64,000 bases of DNA. Origin: JAJPKK01 sp963802745 (GTDB taxonomy: Bacteria; Pseudomonadota; Alphaproteobacteria; Rhizobiales; Xanthobacteraceae). A model generated the notes under the pieces. The model had not been told where the DNA came from, ran no database searches, and was given only the letters and a program-made list of their open reading frames with translations. Shown piece by piece: positions 1 through 8,359 of this stretch (its first letter is position 1; each line of letters opens with the position of its first letter). The DNA lies in assembly GCA_963802745.1 (NCBI GenBank), contig CAWDKL010000054.1:248001-312000 (forward strand), in the 5' to 3' direction. A program made the translations under genes and the position numbers.

Positions 1-15
1 TTGTCCGTTTCTTAA

Positions 16-408
16 TTATACCAACTCCACGCGCGCAACGTGGCCCGAAGCGCCGGCAAGCCGCCGATCCCGGGTCAGCAGCGGCGCGTCGAGCGCCTCC
101 GCAAGAGCGACGTAAGCGGCATCATAGGCGGTCAGATTGTTCCGCAAATCCCAGATGCGCGACAGCATGAACGTGTGCGGATGGCGCAGCACCGGAAAGT
201 CCGCCAAATCGGCGAGAGCGGCGCGGCCGCGGTCGGCGTCGATCTCGCCGTTTGCCACATACCGCCGAAGCACTTGCGCGACCTCGACATCGAGCAAATG
301 CGGTGCGTGCAGCGCCGGCCGGCTGTCAAACAATCGCCGCTCCACGTCCTTTGCGGCCGGAGTGCGCAACAGCACCTCGATTAAGGCCGACGCATCGACC
401 ACGATCAC
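16..408 (-). CDS. PIN-domain toxin ribonuclease (VapC/FitB-like)
   Basis: A 130-residue PIN-domain protein, the usual size for VapC/FitB toxins, which are Mg-dependent ribonucleases. The acidic residues expected in the active site are visible: D5 (VVDAS), E42 (DVEVAQ), D96 (TAYDAAYV) and D114 (TRDRRL). Its start codon overlaps the stop of the upstream ribbon-helix-helix antitoxin by four bases, so the two are translationally coupled. FitB and VapC cannot be told apart from sequence alone. No lesion is seen. Confidence 0.9.
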   Translation of the reverse strand: MIVVDASALIEVLLRTPAAKDVERRLFDSRPALHAPHLLDVEVAQVLRRYVANGEIDADRGRAALADLADFPVLRHPHTFMLSRIWDLRNNLTAYDAAYVALAEALDAPLLTRDRRLAGASGHVARVELV

Positions 409-635
409 CGGCGGTCGCGTTCATCGCGGACCGCCTCCGCCGGCGCCACGGTGGGGATCACCGGCGCGTGACGCTCCAGACGTGCCCGCAGTTCCGCGAG
501 CGTCGGCCGCTCGGATACGTGACGAATTTCGGCGAGAAGGTAATCCGAGAGCGACATCCCGGCGAGTGCCGCGCGTGATTTTAGCTGGCGATGCAACTCT
601 TCCGGGACATTGCGAATTTGGATCATGACTGTCAT
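405..635 (-). CDS. FitA-like ribbon-helix-helix antitoxin
   Basis: A small antitoxin of about 76 residues. Its N-terminus (IQIRNVPEELHRQLKSRA) is the FitA-type ribbon-helix-helix DNA-binding fold, and the C-terminal part would wrap the toxin. The start is uncertain: ATGs at 650, 635 and 626 are all in frame, with no clear Shine-Dalgarno. I prefer 635 or 626 because the family begins just before the beta strand IQIRNVP. It lies upstream of the PIN toxin and overlaps it by four bases. Autoregulation is expected for this family; a palindrome sits at the 5' end. Confidence 0.85.
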   Translation of the reverse strand: MTVMIQIRNVPEELHRQLKSRAALAGMSLSDYLLAEIRHVSERPTLAELRARLERHAPVIPTVAPAEAVRDERDRR

Positions 636-646
636 GCTGTCTACAT

Positions 647-656
647 ACATGCATGT
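647..656. promoter_or_regulatory. 10-bp palindrome, possible antitoxin operator
   Basis: The sequence ACATGCATGT is a perfect palindrome within a TGCAT-rich stretch at the 5' end of the antitoxin gene. FitA/VapB antitoxins repress their own promoters through inverted repeats, so this is a reasonable operator candidate. That role is inferred from position only. Confidence 0.3.
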
Positions 657-704
657 GCATCACATGTCACACGCTGGACGGCGTTCGCCCGCGCTTGGAG
701 GACT

Positions 705-1676
705 TCAGATCCGCTCGATGATCTTTTCCCCGAACAGCCCCTGTGGGCGCACGAGCAGGAAAATCAGCGCGATCACATAGGCAAGCCAGCTTTCGATGCC
801 GCCGCCCAACAGCGGGCCCCAGTAGAACTCGCCGACCTTCTCGGTGACACCGACGATGACGCCGCCCACGATCGCACCCGGCACCGAGGTGAAGCCGCCC
901 AGCACCAGCACGGGCAGCGCCTTGAGGGCCACGATCTCGAGCGCGAAGGAAACGTTGGACCGGGCGCCCCACATGATGCCGGTGGCAAGCGCGACGATGC
1001 CGGCTGCGAACCAGACCACGATCCATATCTGTTCGAGCGAAATCCCGACCGACAGCGCCGCCTTGTGGCTGTCCGCCACCGCACGCAATGCGCGGCCGAT
1101 CCGGGTGTATTGAAAGAACGTCGCCAGCCCCGCCACCATCGTGGAGGCGATGATGGCGGCAGCGATGTCGATCTTCTGCAGCGACACCAAGCCGCCCAGT
1201 ATTTTTAAGTCGATCGCGCCTTTGGGAAGAAAAAGCTGGTCCGCGATCATCACCTTGGGTTCGCCGCCGAACACCAGTTCGCCGAGCCCGATGAGGAACG
1301 ACGTGAGCCCAAAGGTCGCCATGAATAAAATGATCTCCGGCTGATTGACCAGCGGGCGCAGCATCACGCGCTCGACCGCGACCGCGAGGGCCAGCATCAC
1401 GACGAGGGTGAGGGCGAGCGCCACAAACGCCGGCAGCCCTAGTTCGTGCAGGCCGACCAGGGTCAGCGCCGCGAACACCACCATGATCCCTTGCGCGAAA
1501 TTGAAAACGCCGGAGGCCTTGTAGATCAGCACATAGCCGAGCGCGATCAGCGCATAGAGCACGCCGCCGACGAACCCCTCCCATAGCGTCTGCACCAAGA
1601 GGTCCGGCGCCGCCGCCATCTGGACGAATGGATCGAGAAAGATTTTACGAAGCAGGTCGATTGCCGGTTCGATCAC
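705..1676 (-). CDS. livH: Branched-chain amino acid ABC transporter permease (LivH type)
   Basis: A 323-residue, very hydrophobic protein with about eight membrane segments. It carries the LivH-family signatures ALGYVLIYKASGVFNFAQG near the N-terminus and GIMWGARSNVSFALEIVALKALPVLVLGG further in. It would form half of the inner-membrane channel of a branched-chain amino acid (or amide/urea-like) ABC importer. Translation appears to start at a GTG. The usual partners (LivM, the LivG/LivF ATPases and a binding protein) are not adjacent: toxin-antitoxin genes lie downstream and a CMD protein upstream. It is therefore either an orphan or the last gene of a rearranged operon. Confidence 0.88.
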   Translation of the reverse strand: MIEPAIDLLRKIFLDPFVQMAAAPDLLVQTLWEGFVGGVLYALIALGYVLIYKASGVFNFAQGIMVVFAALTLVGLHELGLPAFVALALTLVVMLALAVAVERVMLRPLVNQPEIILFMATFGLTSFLIGLGELVFGGEPKVMIADQLFLPKGAIDLKILGGLVSLQKIDIAAAIIASTMVAGLATFFQYTRIGRALRAVADSHKAALSVGISLEQIWIVVWFAAGIVALATGIMWGARSNVSFALEIVALKALPVLVLGGFTSVPGAIVGGVIVGVTEKVGEFYWGPLLGGGIESWLAYVIALIFLLVRPQGLFGEKIIERI

Positions 1677-1823
1677 ATGGCGCCTCTGTCGTCATGCCGG
1701 GCCGGCCCAATCGCCGGTCCTCCGGCGGGCTCCCGCCAGGGACCCGGACGCTTGATGCCGACAGCCACCTGCCGGCATTTCAAGCGCAATCGCGTCGCGG
1801 CCCGCATGGGCATTGGCCGCGCG

Positions 1824-2486
1824 TTACGGATCGTTCGGGCCGAACGGAGGTTCCTTGCCGGGCGGTACGTTTTCCTCCGCCATGGCGAGCAGCATCGCGA
1901 TGGTGACGTAGGTTCCGGTCACGGCGGTGAGGTCGACCACCTGCTGCTCGCCAAGCAGGGCCTTGGCGCGGGCGAAAGTCGCATCCGCGACGGCGTGTCG
2001 CGACGACAACTCCATGATGAAATCATAGACGATCGCCTCGTCCGCCTGCATGGCGGCGGGGCGCCGGTTGGCCTTCAGGTCCGCAATGATTTGGGGCGAC
2101 AGGCCGGCCTTGGCGGCAAGCGGCAGGTGCGCATACCATTCGACCTGCGAACGCCACTGCCGCCCGGTGATCAGGATGGCGAACTCGCTGAGCCGCGGCG
2201 GCAGCGAAGAATGCCAGCGCAGGTAATCGAGCAGGTCGAACATGCGCTGGCCGAACACCGGGCTGCGCAACATCGGGTTGTACGGCCCGGAGATACCGAC
2301 GGCCGAAATCTTCATGATGGCTTCGCCGAGCGGTCGCTGTGCGTCGGTCAATTGCGGCATCGTCAATTGCGGGAACCGCGGCTCCTTGCCGACCGCGGGT
2401 GTAGCGCCCTGGCCCGCGAGCCAGCCGAGGCCCCCGGAGACGAGTGAAATCGCGATGATGCCGCAAAGCGTGTGCGTCCTGACCAT
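1824..2486 (-). CDS. Exported carboxymuconolactone decarboxylase-fold protein
   Basis: A 220-residue protein. Residues 8-26 form a hydrophobic signal peptide or anchor, followed by one CMD/AhpD-like helical domain (for example RLSEFAILITGRQWRSQVEWYAH). The CxxC pair of AhpD-type peroxidases is absent, and the only cysteine lies in the signal region. It therefore cannot work as a thiol peroxidase and is more like the decarboxylase or lyase branch, or a non-catalytic member. It stands alone and the substrate is unknown. Confidence 0.75.
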   Translation of the reverse strand: MVRTHTLCGIIAISLVSGGLGWLAGQGATPAVGKEPRFPQLTMPQLTDAQRPLGEAIMKISAVGISGPYNPMLRSPVFGQRMFDLLDYLRWHSSLPPRLSEFAILITGRQWRSQVEWYAHLPLAAKAGLSPQIIADLKANRRPAAMQADEAIVYDFIMELSSRHAVADATFARAKALLGEQQVVDLTAVTGTYVTIAMLLAMAEENVPPGKEPPFGPNDP

Positions 2487-2843
2487 GGTGTCCGTTCCCG
2501 CCGTCGTGGAGTTTCGGCGTTTCTAACAAATCCCGCCGATCGGCGCCAATCGGGCGGCACCTGCCTCGGTGGGAGGCACTTGTCACGGCGACGTGAGCGC
2601 GACGTGAACGTCCGATAGTGCTGAAACCGCTGAAACATGCGGCGTTCCATCGCAGCCTTGCGAGCCAAAGCCGCGGTGGGTTTGATTTTCCGCAGGAAAT
2701 ACGCCCATCCGCGCCACCAAACTTAATAAAAGTTAATCGGCAGGACAGTTGCGGGTCATCTTCAAACGATTATTTCGGTTTCAGCGGAGGCGCTAATCGT
2801 GCCTCGTAGACGTGGAGAAAACGTAATGATCGGAGAGAATAAC
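2487..2843. other. Intergenic region between divergent CMD and degP genes
   Basis: About 340 bases without a supported gene. The last 130 bases before degP are AT-rich and probably hold its promoter, but I cannot place -35 and -10 elements with confidence. Confidence 0.4.
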
Positions 2844-4415
2844 ATGACGCAGGGGGCTCATTCGAAACCCGCATTCCGGTTCCTCAAGCCGCGCCGCGCC
2901 TCGTTGCTGGCGTCTGCCGCGGCGGTCGGCTTCGCGGCGCTGGTTGGCGGTTCCGTCTTGCATGTGCCGGGTGCGGCAGCCCTAATTTCTCCCGCAGTCG
3001 CCGCTACCACGATGCAGCCCGCAAGCTTTGCCGACGTGGTCGAGCGCGTTAAACCGGCCGTCATTTCGGTGCGGGTGCGCGGCGCGGGTGGCCTGCAGAA
3101 CAGCAGCATGAAGGATGAGGACGAGGGCAGCGCCAAGCCGTTCGGCCAGGGTTCGCCATTCGAGCGCTTTTTCCGTCAGTTCGGTTTCCGCGACACGCCC
3201 AACGGCGATATGTTCAAGGACATGCCCAAGGACCTGCCGAGGGGCACGCCGATGCAGCCCCGCAATACATCGTCCGAAGGCTCGGGATTCTTTATCTCCG
3301 CCGATGGCTATGCGGTGACCAATAATCACGTGGTTAATAATGCCAAAACCGTCGAGGTCGTTACCGACGACGGCCGTACCCTGTCGGCCAAAGTGGTCGG
3401 CACCGACCCCAAAACCGATCTCGCCGTGATCAAAGTCGAGGGCAAAAACTTCCCATTCGTTACCTTCGCGGACCGCGATCCGCGGGTCGGCGACTGGGTG
3501 ATTGCGGTCGGCAATCCGTTCGGCCTCGGCGGCACCGTCACAGCCGGCGTGGTGTCGGCGCGCGGCCGCGATATCGGGGCCGGTCCCTATGACGACTTCA
3601 TCCAGATCGATGCCGCGATCAATTCCGGCAATTCCGGCGGCCCGGCGTTCGACATCGACGGCAACGTGATCGGCGTCAACACCGCGATCTATTCGCCCTC
3701 CGGCGGCAATGTCGGCATCGGCTTCGACATTCCGGCCGCGACCGCCAAGATGGTCGTGGCACAGCTGAAGGAACACGGCAAGGTCACGCGCGGCTGGATG
3801 GGCGTTCAAATCCAGCCGGTGACGGAAGACATTGCCGACAGCCTTGGCATGAAGAAGGCCGAAGGCGCTCTGGTGAGCGAGCCGCAGGCCGGCAGCCCCG
3901 CTGCCAAAGCCGGCATCATGGCAGGTGATGTGATCACGGCGGTCGATGGCAAGGACGTGAAGGACGCCCACGATCTGGCACGCCGGATCGGCGCCATGGC
4001 GCCCGGGAGCGTGGTCAAGCTCGACGTGATGCACGGTAGCAGCACCAAGACCATGTCGGTGACGCTCGGCGATCTGCCCAACGCGCGGCAGGCCCGCGCA
4101 GGCGGCGAGACCGGTGGCACCACGGACGATGGAACGCCGCGCCTAGGCCTTACGCTCGCGCCGGCCAAGGATGTCGGTGGTGCCGGCGATGAAGGCGTCG
4201 TCGTCACCGCGGTCGATCCCAATGGACCGGCTGCGGAGCGCGGCTTCAAGGAAGGCGATGTGATCCTGGAAGTCGCCGGCAAGGCGGTGTCGAACCCGGC
4301 CGATGTGCGGGCGCAGATCGCCGACATGCACAAGGATGGCAAGAAAACCGTGCTGATCCGCGTGAAGTCAGCCGACGGAACCAAGTTCGTCGCCGTGCCG
4401 CTCGGCAACGCTTAA
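2844..4415 (+). CDS. degP: Periplasmic Do/DegP-family serine endoprotease
   Basis: A trypsin-like periplasmic protease and chaperone that removes misfolded envelope proteins. Counting from the ATG at 2844, residues 16-53 form a signal peptide ending near AVAA. The protease domain holds the triad H162 (TNNHVV), D192 (TDLAVIKV) and S264 (GNSGGP). Two PDZ domains follow (about 320-410 and 430-520). Starts at 2799 (GTG) and 2826 (ATG, with GGAG 8 bases upstream) are also in frame. I prefer 2844 because GGAGAG lies six bases before it, giving 523 residues. It stands alone, with a strong terminator downstream. Confidence 0.93.
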   Translation: MTQGAHSKPAFRFLKPRRASLLASAAAVGFAALVGGSVLHVPGAAALISPAVAATTMQPASFADVVERVKPAVISVRVRGAGGLQNSSMKDEDEGSAKPFGQGSPFERFFRQFGFRDTPNGDMFKDMPKDLPRGTPMQPRNTSSEGSGFFISADGYAVTNNHVVNNAKTVEVVTDDGRTLSAKVVGTDPKTDLAVIKVEGKNFPFVTFADRDPRVGDWVIAVGNPFGLGGTVTAGVVSARGRDIGAGPYDDFIQIDAAINSGNSGGPAFDIDGNVIGVNTAIYSPSGGNVGIGFDIPAATAKMVVAQLKEHGKVTRGWMGVQIQPVTEDIADSLGMKKAEGALVSEPQAGSPAAKAGIMAGDVITAVDGKDVKDAHDLARRIGAMAPGSVVKLDVMHGSSTKTMSVTLGDLPNARQARAGGETGGTTDDGTPRLGLTLAPAKDVGGAGDEGVVVTAVDPNGPAAERGFKEGDVILEVAGKAVSNPADVRAQIADMHKDGKKTVLIRVKSADGTKFVAVPLGNA

Positions 4416-4777
4416 AGCGCGCGCCGCGGCGAAGAGTGGCGGCCGGCGTGGTGCAGACGCGCACGCCGACCCGAAGAGCTGGAGCAGTTCGGATCGACTG
4501 CCATCCGAACCTGCTTCCGGCTCAGCCTCCGGCGGCCCGTCTGGCACGTATCGCCGGAGGTGGGCGGGGACAGCCGCGACACTGTCCCCGCTTTCGTTTT
4601 TGATGTGCGGCCATGATCGAGATGCCCGACCCGGGCGCCTTTGGATTATGCGCACTATATTACATGGATACCTCTCCAATCCGGTTCCCTTCAGCGCCCG
4701 CATCGGCTAAATACGCGGCTTCCGAAAATCCGCTTACCTGCATTCGTAGGCAGCGAGTGAGCAACGAGGAGCCGATT
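4416..4777. other. Intergenic region before thrS
   Basis: No gene is supported here. It contains the degP terminator. The AT-rich stretch 4640-4710 is a likely place for the thrS promoter, but no element can be assigned safely. Confidence 0.4.
4564..4601 (+). terminator. Rho-independent terminator after degP
   Basis: A perfect 10-bp stem (GCGGGGACAG / CTGTCCCCGC) with an 8-base loop, followed by a T-rich tract (TTTCGTTTTT). It separates degP from thrS. Confidence 0.85.
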
Positions 4778-6762
4778 ATGGCCAACGATATGGTCGCAGT
4801 TACCTTTCCGGACGGCGCGCGCCGCGACTACCCCAAGGGCACCACCGGGCTCGACATCGCCAAAGCGATCTCGCCCTCGCTCGCCAAGCGCACAGTGGCG
4901 ATGGCGCTTGATGGCGCTCTCGCGGATCTCGCCGATCCGATCGACCACGATGCCAAAATCGAGTTCGTCAACCGCGACGATCCGCGCGCGCTGGAGTTGA
5001 TCCGTCACGACGCTGCACACGTGCTCGCGGAAGCCGTGCAGTCGTTGTGGCCCGGCACCCAGGTGACCATCGGGCCGGTGATCGAGAACGGCTTCTATTA
5101 CGATTTCTTCCGCAACGAGCCGTTCACCCCGGAGGATTTTCCGGCGATCGAAGCGCGCATGGGCGAGATCATCGCCCGCGACAGGCCATTCACCAAGGAG
5201 GTGTGGTCGCGAGATGAGGCCAAGCGCGTGTTCCGCGACAAGGGCGAGGCTTTTAAGGTCGAGCTGGTGGACGCCATTCCGGAAGACCAGGAGCTCAAGA
5301 TTTATAAGCAGGGCGACTGGTTCGACCTCTGCCGCGGCCCGCACATGACCTCGACCGGCAAGGTCGGCAACGCCTTCCGCCTGATGAAAGTTGCCGGTGC
5401 CTATTGGCGGGGCGATGCCAAGAACCCGATGCTGACCCGCATCTACGGCACCGCCTTCGCCAAGCCGGAGCAGCTGGACGCCTATCTCAAGCAGATGGAA
5501 GAGGCGGAAAAGCGCGACCACCGCCGGCTCGGCCGGGAAATGGACCTATTCCATTTCCAGGAGGAGGCGCCCGGCTCGGTGTTCTGGCATCCCAAGGGCT
5601 GGACCCTGTTCCAGGCACTGGAGCACTACATCCGCCGCCGCCAGGACGCCGCCGGATATGTGGAGGTGAACTCGCCGCAGCTGATGGATTCCGAACTGTG
5701 GGTGACCACCGGTCACATGCAGGCCTATCGCGACATGATGTTCCTCACCGAGCAGCGCGAGGATGACCAGCGTGTCTACGCCATCAAGCCGATGAACTGC
5801 CCCGGCCATGTGCAGATTTTCAAGAACGGGCTGAAATCCTATCGGGATTTGCCGCTAAAAATCGCCGAATTCGGCAAGGTGCACCGGTTCGAGCCGTCGG
5901 GCGCGCTGCACGGGCTGATGCGGGTGCGCGCCTTTACCCAAGATGACGCGCATATTTTCATCACCGAGGCAGCAGATCGCCGAGGAGGTCCTCAAGGTCA
6001 ACAACATGATCCTCTCGATCTATGAGGATTTCGGCTTCCCGGACGTGCGCATCAAATTCTCCGACCGCCCCGACAAGCGCATCGGCGACGATGCGGTGTG
6101 GGACAAAGCCGAGGCCGCCCTGATGGCGGCGCTGGAAGCTTCCGGGAGGCCGTGGACGCTGAACAAGGGCGAGGGCGCGTTCTACGGGCCGAAGCTCGAA
6201 TATGTGCTGCGCGACGCCATCGGCCGCGACTGGCAGTGCGGCACCGTGCAGGTGGACCTCAACCTGCCGGGCCGGCTCGGCGCGTTCTACATCGACGAGC
6301 ACTCCAACAAGGTGACGCCGGTGATGATCCACCGGGCGATGTTCGGCTCGCTGGAGCGTTTCACCGGCATCCTGATCGAGCATTTCGCCGGCCATTTCCC
6401 GCTTTGGCTCGCGCCGACCCAGGCCGTCGATCTGCACCATCGTGGCCGACGCCGACGGCTATGCGGGCGAGGTGGCGGCGGCAGCGCGCCGCGCCGGCCT
6501 GCGGGTCGAGACCGACCTGCGCAACGAGAAGATCAACTACAAGGTGCGCGAGCATTCGCTCGCCAAGGTCCCGGTGCTGCTCGTGGTCGGCAAGAAGGAG
6601 GCGGAGACCCGCCAGGTTTCGATCCGCCGCATGGGCAGCCAGGAGCAGACGGTGATGGGGCTCGACGCGGCGCTGGCGATGCTGGCGGAGGAGGCGGTGC
6701 CGCCGGACGTGCGGAGAGAGCGAGTTGAAGCCATGGATAGGCAGTTGGAGCGGGCGAGCTGA
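4778..6762 (+). CDS. thrS: Threonyl-tRNA synthetase, disrupted by two +1 shifts
   Basis: Charges tRNA-Thr with threonine. From the ATG at 4778 (GAGGAG upstream) it carries the TGS domain, the editing domain (HDAAHVLAEA), the catalytic core with MNCPGHV and FTQDDAHIF, and the anticodon-binding domain. The reading frame breaks twice. At 5969-5972 four bases (GCAG) stand where one codon is expected after ITE. At 6429-6432 GATC stands where GTC would give APTQAVVCTIVADADG. Both are +1, so they do not cancel. With both repaired the protein has 660 residues, normal for ThrS. The gene is normally essential, so sequence error is more likely than loss. Confidence 0.9.
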
Positions 6763-6905
6763 GACGGCGGAACATGGCACCGTAACGCTACCCGAATCAT
6801 TTGCACGATCCGGCCGTCAGCTCGGCCGGATCGCTACCTCGCGATGCCGCGGTTGCTCATTGGACTGGTACTGATTCGGGAATCAGAGCTGATCGAAGGC
6901 GCTGG

Positions 6906-7428
6906 ATGGACGTTATGAAGAGGAGTCCCAGGCCGTATTTTAAGCAAAAACTCACCCTATATTTTGATGAGAATCTCCCGGTGACAGTGGCACATCGTCT
7001 TCGCGCAAACCCGTACTGGAGAAAGAAGATCAAGATTCTGAGCGCATTGGAGCAGGGGACGTCTGGGCGTGATGACGGGTTTCATTACAGCTATTGTTGA
7101 CGCCACGGGTACGTGCTGGTAACCAGAGATTTTGATTTTAATGATGATAGATGTTATCCATTTTCGATATGGAGAAAACGCGGGAATCATTATTATTAAA
7201 GCTACGCGGTCTGATATAGGCAAAATGGTGCAATCTTTGAACGCAGTTCTCCGTTTTGTCTTGGCGATGCCCTTTCCCAAGGCCTTTGTTAAGGAAACGA
7301 AGTTCATTATAAGCGGAGAGGGATGCGTTATGCGCGGAAGAGATGGCCAAACGCGGGAAGTAAAGAACCTTTTTATCGAGGCTGGGAAGACCACAGTCGG
7401 CGAAGTACGAACCTACTTTTCATGGTAG
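6906..7428 (+). pseudogene. Broken DUF5615 PIN-like (Mut7-C) protein
   Basis: The reading begins LTLYFDENLPVTVAHRLR and continues GYVLVTRDFDF, matching the acidic motifs of DUF5615/Mut7-C PIN-like proteins, often toxins or nucleases. Two lesions interrupt it: an in-frame TGA at 7098-7100 (one base from CGA) and a +1 shift in the A run 7175-7178. After the shift the frame reads NAGIIIIKATRSDIGKMVQSL to 7428. The second half is AT-richer than its neighbours, suggesting foreign origin. It is either a true pseudogene or a gene with two sequence errors. Confidence 0.6.
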
Positions 7429-7649
7429 CCATTTGCTCAAGGTCAACAACACACGCCGGCGGTGCCGGATGGCGAGGACCGGGTGGCATGGAGCAGCACC
7501 TTGGTGAGGGCGCCGTGCTGCCAAGCGTCGTCCTCGCGGAATAGCTGGCCTGCGGTAGAAAGATGTTAGCACTGTTATGTTGCTGGACGCAATCGCGGCT
7601 CGCAAGGCGGCGGCCGGCAACAGGGTGTTTGCGTCTAAAAGCAATGGGC

Positions 7650-7847
7650 TTAAAAGGCCTTTGGAATGCCTGCTTTCTTCAACGTTATGTTGGCCCAAAT
7701 GGGTGATTTGATCTTGTTGTCAACCATAAATCGACAACCGTTAATCGGGCTTTGCCAGATTTCATGATCGCCCTTCCCCTGCCGAACGAAAGTGCATCCG
7801 TGATTTCGAAGAACGGCTTTGACACGTGGGGTGTAATTTTCCGCCAT
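7650..7847 (-). CDS. HicA-family mRNA interferase toxin
   Basis: A 65-residue protein with the HicA double-stranded RNA-binding-like fold. HGCTFVRQGKGDHEIWQSP includes the catalytic-type histidine (GKGDHEIW) of this family. HicA toxins cleave mRNA on ribosomes. Its ATG overlaps the stop of the upstream DUF1902 antitoxin by one base (TGATG), so the antitoxin is made first. It lies in a small accessory patch next to a broken PIN-like gene. Confidence 0.88.
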   Translation of the reverse strand: MAENYTPRVKAVLRNHGCTFVRQGKGDHEIWQSPINGCRFMVDNKIKSPIWANITLKKAGIPKAF

Positions 7848-8083
7848 CAGGCAGCAATAATCGCATATTCGGAGCGCTTCGCTTCGATTTTGAAGGGCAA
7901 ACTTTCGGCATCAAAATGAACGCCATTCTCGGCGAGCAATTCAGGGATGGCAACTTTGAGTTTTTCGACGAGTTCTTCCAACGTATCCGCGCCGGTGGCG
8001 AGCCCCGGCACTCCATCGCTCTCCGCAATCCAGACCTTGGCCTCGGCATCCCACATTGCATTCACCACGATAGGGCGGGTCAT
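7847..8083 (-). CDS. DUF1902 (HicB-like) antitoxin
   Basis: A 78-residue protein whose N-terminus (VVNAMWDAEAKVWIAESDGVPGLATGADTLEEL) resembles the partial RNase H fold of HicB antitoxins, in the DUF1902 form. There is no C-terminal DNA-binding domain, so autoregulation would need another factor. It is coupled to hicA by a one-base overlap. Confidence 0.85.
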   Translation of the reverse strand: MTRPIVVNAMWDAEAKVWIAESDGVPGLATGADTLEELVEKLKVAIPELLAENGVHFDAESLPFKIEAKRSEYAIIAA

Positions 8084-8359
8084 ATGGCGTTCTCCTGAAT
8101 TCCGAACACTATAGTCCCTCTGTGCTCCCGATGCTAGGGGCTTAAAAACCGAGCTGACGCTGCCGCTATTAACTCAGGGGCGCCCGGAAGAATCTCACGG
8201 CAAAGCGACCGTGTCCGGTTTCGATCTACTGAAGTGCCAGCACCATCATGGATTTGCGAACAGGTCTGGAGCGGCAGGCATGTTGCCCGCGCTCCCGAAC
8301 AAAGATCTGCGCCGCATGCACGCAGCGGAACCTGCAGCACGCACGCGATCGGTCATGCG

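Noticed and set aside
5969..6432. Programmed frameshifting in thrS
   Set aside because: Both shifts have the same sign and do not restore frame, there is no slippery heptamer, and similar lesions occur in many unrelated genes of the window.
7098..7100. TGA read as selenocysteine in the DUF5615 gene
   Set aside because: No SECIS-like hairpin follows, the family does not use selenocysteine, and a second frame lesion lies 75 bases downstream; nonsense change or sequence error is simpler.
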